DNA of 64,000 bases from JAAYJT01 sp037446395 (GTDB lineage: Bacteria > Bacteroidota > Bacteroidia > Bacteroidales > JAAYJT01). The first letter of the stretch is position 1; the number at the start of each line of letters is the position of its first letter. The notes under the pieces are model-generated. The model saw only the letters and a program-made list of their open reading frames with translations, was not told where the DNA came from and did not search any database. The stretch lies in the NCBI GenBank assembly GCA_037446395.1, contig JBBIIP010000015.1, forward strand, positions 1-64,000. Reading direction: 5' to 3'. This document shows positions 55,017-63,862 of this stretch, piece by piece. The translations under genes and the position numbers were made by a program.

Positions 55017-56321
55017 ATGAATGTGCTTATTTTGGGATCGGGTGGACGAGAAAGCGCACTGGCATGGAAGCTATCGCAAAGTAAGCTGATGAAAAGGCTG
55101 TTTATTGCCCAAGGCAATGCTGGCACATCTGAATTTGGAACCAATATCTCCATATCAGAAACCGATTTTCCAGCATTGCGACAATTCGTCGTTAAAAACG
55201 ATATAGAAATGTTAGTTCCCGGCTCAGAAGCACCTCTTGCGGAAGGAATTGTTGATTTTTTCAGAGCCGACCCACAACTGAATCACCTTAAGATTATTGG
55301 GCCTCCGCTGGAAGGGGCATTGCTTGAATCAAGCAAGGATTTTGCTAAAAGATTCATGGCCAAATATAAAATTCCAACCGCATCGTATGCTACATTCGGG
55401 AGAGATGAAATTGAGGAGGGTTACCTTTTTCTCGAATCGTTGCACCCCCCTTTTGTTTTAAAAGCCGACGGACTGGCTGCCGGAAAAGGGGTGGTTATTT
55501 GCCACGACCTAGATTCTGCCAACAAAGAGCTAAGGCAAATGCTCATCGAAAGAAAATTCGGGGCAGCTTCGGATAGGGTTGTTATTGAAGAATTCTTACA
55601 TGGTATTGAACTTTCTGTTTTTGTACTCACTGATGGAAAAAATTATATTGTTCTTCCCGAAGCCAAAGACTACAAGCGCATCGGCGATAACGACCAGGGG
55701 CCTAATACCGGGGGCATGGGGGCTGTTTCTCCTGTTCCGTTTGCCGACTCCGATTTCATGAGTATAGTTGACAAAACCATTATTAAGCCGACAATCTCAG
55801 GATTACAACTCGACAACATCCCCTATTGCGGCTTCATTTTTTTTGGAATCATGAATTGTGACGGGGTGCCTTATGTTATTGAATATAATGTTCGGATGGG
55901 CGACCCTGAAGCTGAAGTCGTGCTACCCCGAATCAAAAGTGACTTATTGCAGCTTTTTGAACTGGCTGCTACTTCAAAGCTTAATCAAGCCTTTTTGGAA
56001 ATTGAACCTGAAACTGCAGTGGCAATTGTGATGGCTTCGGGTGGATATCCTGGTTTGTTCGAAAAAGGAAAAATTATAACTATTAATAAAGAAATCTGTT
56101 CCGAGGCATTTGTGTTTTTTGCAGGCGCTGCATTCGATGCCAATAATCAACTTATCACTTCTGGAGGTCGAGTAGTGATTGCAACATCGCTGGGAGCATC
56201 CTTGGCCGATGCAAACAACAAAGCATATCGTCAGCTTTCAGGCATTGGTTTCGAAAATGCCAATTACAGGAAAGACATTGGCCACGATTTGATGAAATGG
56301 CAGCAAAAAGCTCAATCGTAA
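55017..56321 (+). CDS. purD: Phosphoribosylamine-glycine ligase (GAR synthetase)
   Basis: From ATG 55017 the protein has 434 residues and starts MNVLILGSGGRESALAWKL. The ATP-grasp core contains PPFVLKADGLAAGKGVVI, GPNTGGMGAVSP and the EYNVRMGDPEAEVVLPR signature. It joins glycine to phosphoribosylamine in purine synthesis. A DUF6427 gene follows after 24 bases, then rnhB. Confidence 0.96.
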   Translation: MNVLILGSGGRESALAWKLSQSKLMKRLFIAQGNAGTSEFGTNISISETDFPALRQFVVKNDIEMLVPGSEAPLAEGIVDFFRADPQLNHLKIIGPPLEGALLESSKDFAKRFMAKYKIPTASYATFGRDEIEEGYLFLESLHPPFVLKADGLAAGKGVVICHDLDSANKELRQMLIERKFGAASDRVVIEEFLHGIELSVFVLTDGKNYIVLPEAKDYKRIGDNDQGPNTGGMGAVSPVPFADSDFMSIVDKTIIKPTISGLQLDNIPYCGFIFFGIMNCDGVPYVIEYNVRMGDPEAEVVLPRIKSDLLQLFELAATSKLNQAFLEIEPETAVAIVMASGGYPGLFEKGKIITINKEICSEAFVFFAGAAFDANNQLITSGGRVVIATSLGASLADANNKAYRQLSGIGFENANYRKDIGHDLMKWQQKAQS

Positions 56322-56345
56322 ATTTTTTGACCCGATAAAGAACCC

Positions 56346-57323
56346 ATGTTAATTAGAACTTTCAAGGCAGGATATTTAATAAATATTATCCTGTTTATTA
56401 TAATCAGCTTGCTTTTATGGCTCCATGCCTTCATTGAGCCGCAACCGATGATTGTCGAAAACAATTACGGATTGATCTATCACTACCTGAATTTCATGGC
56501 TTTGCTACCGGCTCACCTCGTCACCGTAGTCGCTTTTGGATTTGTTCTCCTGCAAGCAATCATGCTAAACGCGGTTGTTGCTGATAATCCCGTTTTTTCA
56601 AGGTCTACCTATCTTCCAGCCCTGGTATATGTAATTCTGATGAGTTATCTGCAAAGACAGCAAACCATACACCCTGTTCTGATAGCAAATTTCTTTCTTA
56701 TTCTATCTTTGAAGAATCTTAGTAAGATTTATGGGAAAACCGATGACTTCAAGGAATCATTCAATGCAAGTTTCTGGATCGCAGTGGCCTCGATGATACA
56801 ATTTCCTTTGGTGCTATTGATGTTCTTTGTATGGTTTTCTTTTATTATCTACAGATTGAGTAAGTGGCGCGAGTGGGTCATTTCTATCCTTGGATTTATA
56901 GCTCCTTATATTTTCTTGCTATCCATTTTTTTTCTAACTGATGAACTCGGGCAATTTGTATCATTTGCAGAAGCGCAATGGAACAGTTTTTCAAGAGTTT
57001 CAATCCGGTTCGATGGGGAGTTATTACTTTTCTGGGCGCTTTTTTTATTACTTATGTTGATAGCCTTTCTAAAACTTGCAATCGAGCGTGGAGAGAAGCT
57101 GATAAGCATTCGAAAACGCTTTAATGTGCTCGTAGTCATGTTCTTATCATGCCTTGCAATCGGATTAGGCGGTGGTTCAAATCCAATTGATCAGCTGCCG
57201 CTGTTATTTCCTTCATCGGCACTGGTTATTTCATATTATTTTATCGAGGCCCGCCGGGTTTTTTACGCTGAATTATTTTTCAGCCTGTTACTCATCATCA
57301 TTTTTACTTCAAGGTTTGTTTAA
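56346..57323 (+). CDS. DUF6427 multi-pass membrane protein
   Basis: The 325-residue protein has about eight to ten membrane segments and the family start LIRTFKAGYLINIILFIIIS. A conserved HPVLIANFFLILSLKNL segment lies near residue 120. It is a Bacteroidota-specific family of unknown function. It sits between purD and rnhB, only two bases from the latter, so the three probably share a transcript. Confidence 0.82.
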   Translation: MLIRTFKAGYLINIILFIIISLLLWLHAFIEPQPMIVENNYGLIYHYLNFMALLPAHLVTVVAFGFVLLQAIMLNAVVADNPVFSRSTYLPALVYVILMSYLQRQQTIHPVLIANFFLILSLKNLSKIYGKTDDFKESFNASFWIAVASMIQFPLVLLMFFVWFSFIIYRLSKWREWVISILGFIAPYIFLLSIFFLTDELGQFVSFAEAQWNSFSRVSIRFDGELLLFWALFLLLMLIAFLKLAIERGEKLISIRKRFNVLVVMFLSCLAIGLGGGSNPIDQLPLLFPSSALVISYYFIEARRVFYAELFFSLLLIIIFTSRFV

Positions 57324-57325
57324 AA

Positions 57326-57952
57326 ATGAAGAAGACTTCTAATAGCCTGGCTCCTGCTTTTGGAAGCCTGCATATTGAAGCAGGGTGCGATGAGGCCGGG
57401 CGTGGATGCCTGGCAGGGCCTGTGGTGGCAGCAGCGGTAATTTTGTCTTCCGATTGCAACTATTCCGGGCTTGATGATTCAAAAAAACTGAGTGTGAGCC
57501 AGCGAAATCGGCTTCGAATGGTCATCGAAGAAGGATCGCTTGCCTGGGCTGTGGGAATCGCCGACAATCACGAAATTGATCAAATTAATATTTTGAACGC
57601 CAGTTTTTTAGCGATGCACCGCGCCATCTCGAAACTTTCAATTCAACCAGGCATGCTGCTTATTGATGGTAACCATTTTCGGCCTTATCCTGGAATTCCG
57701 CATCAGTGTCTCATTGATGGCGATGCCAGGTATATGTCAATCGCAGCAGCCTCGGTGCTGGCAAAAACCCATCGTGATGAATATATGCTGCACATTCACA
57801 ATGAACTACCGCAATATGGATGGAGGCAAAACAAGGGATACCCAACACCGGCACATATCTCCGCACTTTGGGAACATGGCCCCACAAAATATCATCGGGC
57901 GAGCTTTCATACAAAGTCACAATTGAAGATGCAATTTAACAACGCAACCTGA
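57326..57952 (+). CDS. rnhB: Ribonuclease HII
   Basis: The 208-residue enzyme has the catalytic acids D22 and E23 in GCDEAGRG, LAGPVVAAAVIL, and the later LLIDGNHFRP and SIAAASVLAKTHRD motifs. It cleaves ribonucleotides in DNA and RNA-DNA hybrids. It begins two bases after the DUF6427 stop. Confidence 0.96.
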   Translation: MKKTSNSLAPAFGSLHIEAGCDEAGRGCLAGPVVAAAVILSSDCNYSGLDDSKKLSVSQRNRLRMVIEEGSLAWAVGIADNHEIDQINILNASFLAMHRAISKLSIQPGMLLIDGNHFRPYPGIPHQCLIDGDARYMSIAAASVLAKTHRDEYMLHIHNELPQYGWRQNKGYPTPAHISALWEHGPTKYHRASFHTKSQLKMQFNNAT

Positions 57953-58128
57953 AAAGCAAAAGTCAGGGTATATCAATTTGAACTTCTTAACCGAACATGT
58001 TGTTCAGTTAAACTCAAACGCCTTTGTAATTCGCAAGCCCGGAACTCCAGGTGACCCCAAAAATAATAAATTAGGGATGAAACATTTTTATTCTCAACGC
58101 CTTACAGAAGGTTCAAGTTCCGAGAAGC

Positions 58129-59094
58129 TTATCTCAATTTTATCAGATCTCCGGCTTTCACTGGAGAGTCAAATTGTAAGTCGTTGGCGCGCGCCAGTTT
58201 CCTGAGCCTGACCCCATAAAGCTGGGAAATACCCTGGAGGCTTTCTCCATGCCGGACCTGATGGGTTTTTACGGCCGACCGTGTCCTTTTACACTGTATA
58301 TAAACCAGGCTTCCCTCAGTTAATGGATGCTGATACTCATCAGCGTCGTTAAATTTCATCAACCTTGTGGGTTTAATATCAAAATCGTTGGCCACTGAAA
58401 ACCATGTATCGTTTGCCCTTGCAAATACGAATAGTTTCTTGTTGTTGAGAAATAGCGTTCTGTTATTGGGCCCGTTGCCAACCTTTTCAAATTCCCGATT
58501 CGTGGAGGCGACATAGGCTTCTTCCATCTGATGTATTATTTCCTCGGTAATCCCTATTTTCTCGTTCACAACTGCCAGATCAATCAGGAAAAGCTTATTT
58601 TCTTCAATCACCCTGATTAAATGTTGTGCATAATCAGGGTTTGTGGCATAGCCTGCTTTCTTTAAACCATGCGCCCAGCCGGCATAGTCTAAAATATCAA
58701 GGCTGAATAATTCGGCATACCTTGGCCTGAGGGTTAAGAACAAGGAGTGATCGTTGTACGATTCTTCAGGTGACAGGTATTTTCTAAAACATTCATTTTT
58801 TGCATCATCGTCATAAAGAAACGTTGCACCTGTCCACTCTCGGTGGCATTTGATGCCAAAATGATTATTTGCCTCCCGGGCCAGTCGGCTATTTCCTGCA
58901 CCAGATTCGAGCAAGCCCTGGGCTATGGTAATGCTCGCCGGAATCCGATATTCGCGCATTTTTTGCTTGGCTATTTCTGAGAATTTTTCAATATAAATCT
59001 GGTGGGAAATATTTTGGGTATATACTGATGACTGCGAGAATATGATGAAATTTATGAGCAGAAGATTAAATATTAGCCTGCAAGTCTTTCTCAT
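58129..59094 (-). CDS. Secreted glucosaminidase with LysM repeats
   Basis: The 321-residue protein has a signal peptide (about 1-27) and a FlgJ/LytG-type glucosaminidase domain (about 35-175) with catalytic E63 in GLLESGAG and the NNHFGIKCHREWTG segment. Two LysM-type domains follow (about 213-262 and 277-321; QVRHGESLQGISQLYGVRLR). It would hydrolyse peptidoglycan glycan strands in the periplasm during growth or division. It is transcribed alone and convergent with rnhB. Confidence 0.92.
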   Translation of the reverse strand: MRKTCRLIFNLLLINFIIFSQSSVYTQNISHQIYIEKFSEIAKQKMREYRIPASITIAQGLLESGAGNSRLAREANNHFGIKCHREWTGATFLYDDDAKNECFRKYLSPEESYNDHSLFLTLRPRYAELFSLDILDYAGWAHGLKKAGYATNPDYAQHLIRVIEENKLFLIDLAVVNEKIGITEEIIHQMEEAYVASTNREFEKVGNGPNNRTLFLNNKKLFVFARANDTWFSVANDFDIKPTRLMKFNDADEYQHPLTEGSLVYIQCKRTRSAVKTHQVRHGESLQGISQLYGVRLRKLARANDLQFDSPVKAGDLIKLR

Positions 59095-59256
59095 CCTGTT
59101 GGGTTGGTGGTGTTTTTAAAAAATAAATAATCAGTCAGTCATTTTGCCGCCTAAAAGTGGTAAAGGTTAAATATTAACTGAAAAAATTATGATTTGTTAT
59201 GATGCCCTGATTGAATGCAAATACTTCAGGCATACATGAATCGGTATTATGGAACT

Positions 59257-59673
59257 TTATATGTTTTTATACGGATGACTTTTCCGGATTAATTCCAAAA
59301 ACTCGCGATAGTGCGAGGAATGTTCTCCGTAAACTTTAAATTTATCGCCCATCATCTGAACAGTGCATTGTTCTCCTGTTACCTCTGAGAACAGTACTTC
59401 GTACACTTCATCTTGCTCGTCAATCATGAGGATGCGGGCCAGGTTGGTATGTTTTCGAGAGGCGAGTCTGGCATGACAAATGGGACAAAAAAAGCTCACT
59501 TTCTCCCCATCGGTTAAACTAAATAATGGATTGTGAACCATTGAATAATCACCGAGCGTTGGGCTAAGCATGACCAACCCCTGTTTCTTGTCGCCGGTTG
59601 TGACTGAAAAAGCTACATGATTGCCCACATTCAGGTAGCCTTTGCAGTTGGGACACATATAGTTACGCTTCAT
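59257..59673 (-). CDS. Zinc-ribbon protein of unknown function
   Basis: The 138-residue protein has two CxxC pairs (C7/C10 and C63/C66) that form one split zinc ribbon around a beta-rich insert. The C-terminal half (VYEVLFSEVTGEQCTVQMMG and VYGEHSSHYREFLE) has no known motif to me. It has no signal peptide. The next gene, rsmG, is divergent. Function is unknown. Confidence 0.78.
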   Translation of the reverse strand: MKRNYMCPNCKGYLNVGNHVAFSVTTGDKKQGLVMLSPTLGDYSMVHNPLFSLTDGEKVSFFCPICHARLASRKHTNLARILMIDEQDEVYEVLFSEVTGEQCTVQMMGDKFKVYGEHSSHYREFLELIRKSHPYKNI

Positions 59674-59779
59674 AGTTGTAATTTTAATCCGATTTGATGA
59701 GAAAGGGTATAAAGATACAACATCCCCGCATCAAAAGCAAGTGTGCAGAAATTTAAGAGTTTAATTCTTCAGCTTATTT

Positions 59780-59787
59780 TACCTTTG
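59780..59787 (+). promoter_or_regulatory. Candidate -7 element (TACCTTTG) of rsmG
   Basis: It matches TAnnTTTG, 20 bases before the rsmG ATG, giving a leader of about 14 bases. No strong -33 box is visible. Confidence 0.55.
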
Positions 59788-59807
59788 CTTCTAAAACCCA
59801 ATAATAA

Positions 59808-60431
59808 ATGATAGGCCGGGTTCTTCATTATTTTCCATCGCTTAATCAGTTACAAAAAAACAGGTTACTGCATTTGAAAGAGTTGTTTGAATGGTGGAAC
59901 CAACGCATCAACCTTGTATCAAGAAAGGACATGGAAAATTTCGATGATCACCATTTACTTCATTCGCTCGCAATGGCTGCATTTATCAGTTTCCCTGATA
60001 AATCCTCAGTGGTGGATGCAGGAACCGGCGGAGGGCTTCCCGGAATTCCCCTGGCCATACTTTTTCCTGAAGTTAAATTTCATTTGGTGGATTCTATTTC
60101 AAAAAAAATGACAGCGGTAGCAGAAATCTGCACTGCATTGGGGTTGACCAATGTGAGTCACGAATGCAACCGGATTGAAAAAGTGAAAGAGAAGTTCGAT
60201 TATGTAGTCAGTCGGGCAGTGGCACCTTTGCCTGATATTGTTCGCTGGACGAAGGGAAAGATTAACCACCAAAAGCATTTGCACCCGGAGCCCGGAATTT
60301 TTTACCTGAAAGGAGGAGATATTGCAGACGAACTCATATCACTGCCTTTGAATCACAGGGTCTATCATTTGAAAGAAAAAATTTCCGGATCCTACTTCGA
60401 AACCAAATTGCTCGTGCATCTCTACAAATAG
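59808..60431 (+). CDS. rsmG: 16S rRNA (guanine-N7) methyltransferase G
   Basis: The 207-residue enzyme has the RsmG start WNQRINLVSRKD, the SAM motif VVDAGTGGGLPGIPLAI (about 67-83) and YVVSRAVAPLPDIVRW. It methylates G527 (E. coli numbering) of 16S rRNA; its loss gives low-level streptomycin resistance in other bacteria. It is convergent with the DUF721 gene, 11 bases away. Confidence 0.95.
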   Translation: MIGRVLHYFPSLNQLQKNRLLHLKELFEWWNQRINLVSRKDMENFDDHHLLHSLAMAAFISFPDKSSVVDAGTGGGLPGIPLAILFPEVKFHLVDSISKKMTAVAEICTALGLTNVSHECNRIEKVKEKFDYVVSRAVAPLPDIVRWTKGKINHQKHLHPEPGIFYLKGGDIADELISLPLNHRVYHLKEKISGSYFETKLLVHLYK

Positions 60432-60442
60432 CCCGAAGCCAT

Positions 60443-60736
60443 CTACAACAAGACGATCTCATCTATCACAGAATGTTCGGCACTTAGATTGAGCATTTGC
60501 ACAAGTTTGGTGCGCGAGTATGATAATTCATTTCGAATGGCTGGCGAATCGAGCACCACATAAAGTTTGCGGCGTTTGATATAAATGTTGGTGGTGTGTT
60601 TGGCGATCATGGTGCCAACGGTGCTTTCCCATGCACCGAGCAAGCGGGTTTCGTATAAGCGATTGTTGAGCTTGTATGCCCGGAGCAAGTCTTTGATGGC
60701 CTCGCCCAAACTGATTTCGTTACTTTTAGGGCTCAT
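60443..60736 (-). CDS. DUF721 (DciA-like) protein
   Basis: The 97-residue protein has the DUF721 pattern LGEAIKDLLRAYKLNNRLYE, WESTVGTMIAKHTTNIYIKR and LSYSRTKLVQMLN. DUF721 proteins include DciA, the helicase operator that loads DnaB in bacteria lacking DnaC. Its start overlaps the recF stop by four bases, so the two are translationally coupled, a common arrangement. Confidence 0.9.
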   Translation of the reverse strand: MSPKSNEISLGEAIKDLLRAYKLNNRLYETRLLGAWESTVGTMIAKHTTNIYIKRRKLYVVLDSPAIRNELSYSRTKLVQMLNLSAEHSVIDEIVLL

Positions 60737-61860
60737 GATCTGTCAGTTTTTGATAATAGAACTCCTGAGCCATTTTTAATTTCCCAAACTGCGCTGGGCA
60801 CCGTTAGTTTTTTAATCAGCTTGCTGATTCTTTCGAACTGGGTGTCGGTAATAAAAACTTGTCCAAAGTTGTTATGGCTGACTAATTCGACAATATTTTC
60901 TACGCGGTTATCATCAAGTTTATCGAAAATATCATCGAGCAGTAGAATTGGTTTAAAGCCCTTGATATCACGGGTATATTCAAATTGCGCCAGCTTTATG
61001 CCGATTACAAATGATTTTTGCTGGCCTTGTGACCCAAACTTCTTGACAGGATACCCATTGATTTCAAAAATCAAATCATCTTTATGAATGCCTGCGTTTG
61101 TAAATCTCAATAACCTGTCGCGGTCAAGGCTTTCGGCAAGGAGTTTTTCCATTTCGGAAATCTGCAGTTGCGACTCATATTTTATGTCCACTTGCTCGTT
61201 TCCGCCGCTTATCACTGCGAAATAGCGGTTAAAAACCGGGATAAACGACTCGATGAAATGCTTGCGTTTGATAAAAATTTCCAGCCCATATCGAATCAAT
61301 GGTTCGTTCCAAACCTCGAGCATTACACGATCGAAATAGCGCTGCTCGGCAAATACTTTCAGCAAAGTATTTCTCTGATAGAGGGCTTTGTTATAGTTGA
61401 TCAGGTCTTCGAGATAGAGTTTATCGAATTGCGAAATAACAGTATCAATGTATTTTCGGCGAAGCTCGCTGCCATCGTTTATGAGGTCTCGATCATAAGG
61501 CGAAACCATGACGACCGGCAATAAACCAATGTGATCGGCCAAGCGTTCGTATTCTTTTCCGTTAAACGAAAACTGCTTTCGTTGATTTCTCTTTTGCACG
61601 CACGAAACTTTTGCAGCTGATTCTTCGCCGTTCCGAAGATAGGTTCCATGTACGGCAAAATACGGTTCGTCGTGCATAATATTTTGAGAATCAACCGTAT
61701 TGAAATAACTCTTGCAAAAAGAGAGGTAATGTATTGCGTCGAGCAGGTTGGTTTTGCCTGCACCATTATTGCCCGAAAAACAATTGATTTTATCCGAAAA
61801 CTCAAAAAAAGCTTCAGGGTAATTCTTAAAGTTCAGGAGCTGCAGGTTGCGCAGATACAT
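60733..61860 (-). CDS. recF: DNA repair and replication protein RecF
   Basis: The 375-residue protein starts MYLRNLQLLNFKNYPEAFFE and has a Walker A GNNGAGKT (30-37), the ABC signature region FGSQGQQKSFVIGIKLAQ and a Walker B PILLLDDIFDKLD. It loads RecA at gaps with RecO and RecR. It is expressed with the DUF721 gene from a promoter at 61897-61925 and is about 37 kb from dnaN. Confidence 0.96.
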   Translation of the reverse strand: MYLRNLQLLNFKNYPEAFFEFSDKINCFSGNNGAGKTNLLDAIHYLSFCKSYFNTVDSQNIMHDEPYFAVHGTYLRNGEESAAKVSCVQKRNQRKQFSFNGKEYERLADHIGLLPVVMVSPYDRDLINDGSELRRKYIDTVISQFDKLYLEDLINYNKALYQRNTLLKVFAEQRYFDRVMLEVWNEPLIRYGLEIFIKRKHFIESFIPVFNRYFAVISGGNEQVDIKYESQLQISEMEKLLAESLDRDRLLRFTNAGIHKDDLIFEINGYPVKKFGSQGQQKSFVIGIKLAQFEYTRDIKGFKPILLLDDIFDKLDDNRVENIVELVSHNNFGQVFITDTQFERISKLIKKLTVPSAVWEIKNGSGVLLSKTDRS

Positions 61861-61896
61861 CAGTCAGTAAAGAGAGTTTTTGAATTTGCTAATGGG

Positions 61897-61925
61897 CAAA
61901 GGTAGAAAATCTCTCAGTAATCAAA
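61897..61925 (-). promoter_or_regulatory. Promoter of recF-DUF721: TTTG, 17-base spacer, TACCTTTG (minus strand)
   Basis: Minus-strand TTTG at 61925-61922 and TACCTTTG at 61904-61897 fit the Bacteroidetes consensus. The -33 box overlaps the ispH stop codon, so recF has its own promoter despite following ispH by 60 bases. Confidence 0.6.
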
Positions 61926-62796
61926 GCTGTTCCTGAATGAATCTCGACACACTGATCAGTTGGCTCAGGGGAGTAGAAGTAGCACCGCTTATTCCGGCCG
62001 AGTTGGCTCCACTGAACCAGGCCAATTCAATTTCATCGGTGTGGCTGATGAGATAAGTCGCGGGATTAGCTTTTTTGCAGATTTCGAATAGGAATTTGCC
62101 GTTAGAGCTGTTCTTTCCGCACAGAAACAGAACAACATCATGGTCTTTTGAGAACTGTTGTAGGTTCTCTACACGTTGTGTCACCTGAAGGCAAACAGTA
62201 TTGAATTTGAAGAGTTTAGGGCATGGTAGGAGTTTTGATTCAATTAACCTATCTTCAATCAAAGTTGCAATTCGCTCATATTCAGCGGGGTCGGCAGTTG
62301 TTTGAGCATATAGGTAAGCATCTTTTGCAGGATCTATTTTCTCCACATCTTTGGCAGTTGAAACCACAATGGCATTACCCTTGGCTTGACCCGCCAACCC
62401 CACGACTTCGGGATGGCTTTTCTTCCCAAAAATGACAATCTGCCCACCTTCTTCCAAGATCAGCTCTGCCCTTTTCCGAATTTTCCGCTGCAAGTGTCTT
62501 ACAATCGGGCAAGTGGCATCAATCAATTGGAGGTTGTTCATTTCGGCAAGATGGAAAGTCTGTGGAGGTTCTCCATGTGCTCTGATCAGCACTTTGGTAT
62601 CTTTAAGTTGATCATATTGTTGGTTGTCTATGATTTTCATTCCCTTGCAAACCAGGCGCTTCGTTTCTTGCTGATTATGAACCAATTCGCCAAGGCAATA
62701 CAGCGTTCCGCCCTCTTCGAGTACAACTTCGGCAATAGAGACTGCATTGGCCACTCCAAAACAAAATCCGGCATCTTTATCAACATCAATGCGCAT
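61921..62796 (-). CDS. ispH: 4-hydroxy-3-methylbut-2-enyl diphosphate reductase
   Basis: The 291-residue enzyme has the three iron-sulfur cluster cysteines C12 (AGFCFGV), C96 (DATCPIV) and C202 (FNTVCLQVTQR), with H40, H74, H128 and E130 for substrate binding. It makes IPP and DMAPP in the last step of the MEP isoprenoid pathway, so this organism uses that route. It follows porQ by 28 bases on the same strand. Confidence 0.96.
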   Translation of the reverse strand: MRIDVDKDAGFCFGVANAVSIAEVVLEEGGTLYCLGELVHNQQETKRLVCKGMKIIDNQQYDQLKDTKVLIRAHGEPPQTFHLAEMNNLQLIDATCPIVRHLQRKIRKRAELILEEGGQIVIFGKKSHPEVVGLAGQAKGNAIVVSTAKDVEKIDPAKDAYLYAQTTADPAEYERIATLIEDRLIESKLLPCPKLFKFNTVCLQVTQRVENLQQFSKDHDVVLFLCGKNSSNGKFLFEICKKANPATYLISHTDEIELAWFSGANSAGISGATSTPLSQLISVSRFIQEQL

Positions 62797-62824
62797 ATCT
62801 ATTTACAAAAAAGGTTTTGATAAT

Positions 62825-63862
62825 CTAAAACAGTTTAGACAGGTTTGTTGAAACACTGACAAAATTAGGTGATCCTTCCAAATGATAGGCCCGGCGTGCA
62901 TAATTGAACTGAAAATTCGATAACCTGATGCCAATTCCCCAAGACAAACCAACGGTTGAGGCTCTTGAATCGACCTTCATCTCCTGGCGCAAGCGATAGT
63001 TATATCCAAACCTGATGCTCAGGTTTTTGGTGGGAGTAAATTCTCCGCCTACCACCACATGGCGCATGGCCTTATCGAGAAGATGGCTAAACTGGTCCTG
63101 TTTGATTGGGTTGCCTGTAAAAGGATCAATTTTTATTTTTGATGGGTCGTTGTACGAAAGGTCCCATTTTTGAATGTTGGTAATCAGAATTGAATAGCGA
63201 AATGGCATATGCTGCAATTTTTTTGAGATGCCAAATTGTAGTTCAAACGGAAGTGGTTCGGGATTACCGGGGGTATAGGTTGTGAGCTGGCGGCCAATGT
63301 TTTTTGCTATCAGCGAGGCTGCGAACCCATCCAGAGTATGATATGATCCTGCCACATCAACTGCTAAACCAAATGAATTATAGGTTTCGAGTGCCGAAAA
63401 GATCGTTTTGAGATTGGCCCCTATCGAGAACATGGAATCGAGGTTTCTGCCCCACCCGATGATCAATGCTGTTTCGCCCGCTTTGAAGTTTCCGGCACTT
63501 TCGCCAAATTCATCAGCATATGTAAACCTTCCATAATCAATGTATTGCACCGAGCCTACAAAGCTGCCAAATTTATTAAAGCTACGACCGTAAGAAACAA
63601 ATCCATAATTGATATCACTATAATAATCCACAAAATTCAAAGCAAGCTGATTGTGCAAGAGAGGTGTTATCAGCGAGGGGTTGGAAAGGGCCAGGTTAAT
63701 GTCGTTATCGCTTGCTGTGAGAAAGTTTCCACCCATGGCTGCAATGCGCGGCGAGGCGGGAAGGGCAAGGAATTTATATGCACCTGTACCGCCTATCTGA
63801 GCATATATGGTTGAGGTGAGCAAAAGAAAATGAATCAGAAAGCAGAATCTGTAATTTCTCAA
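62825..63862 (-). CDS. porQ: Type IX secretion system protein PorQ
   Basis: The 345-residue outer-membrane protein has a signal peptide ending in YAQ (about 22) followed by IGGTGAYKFLALPASPRIAA and the MGGNFLTASDNDINLALSNP segment, diagnostic of PorQ. The rest has beta-barrel amphipathic strands and ends in LSKLF with a terminal aromatic. PorQ is part of the attachment complex that handles cargo with C-terminal sorting domains, such as the GEVED protein at 41.3 kb. It is probably co-transcribed with ispH. Confidence 0.93.
   Translation of the reverse strand: MRNYRFCFLIHFLLLTSTIYAQIGGTGAYKFLALPASPRIAAMGGNFLTASDNDINLALSNPSLITPLLHNQLALNFVDYYSDINYGFVSYGRSFNKFGSFVGSVQYIDYGRFTYADEFGESAGNFKAGETALIIGWGRNLDSMFSIGANLKTIFSALETYNSFGLAVDVAGSYHTLDGFAASLIAKNIGRQLTTYTPGNPEPLPFELQFGISKKLQHMPFRYSILITNIQKWDLSYNDPSKIKIDPFTGNPIKQDQFSHLLDKAMRHVVVGGEFTPTKNLSIRFGYNYRLRQEMKVDSRASTVGLSWGIGIRLSNFQFNYARRAYHLEGSPNFVSVSTNLSKLF

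Noticed and set aside
57978..58205. 75-residue plus-strand frame after rnhB
   Set aside because: It overlaps the end of the glucosaminidase gene and has no recognisable features.
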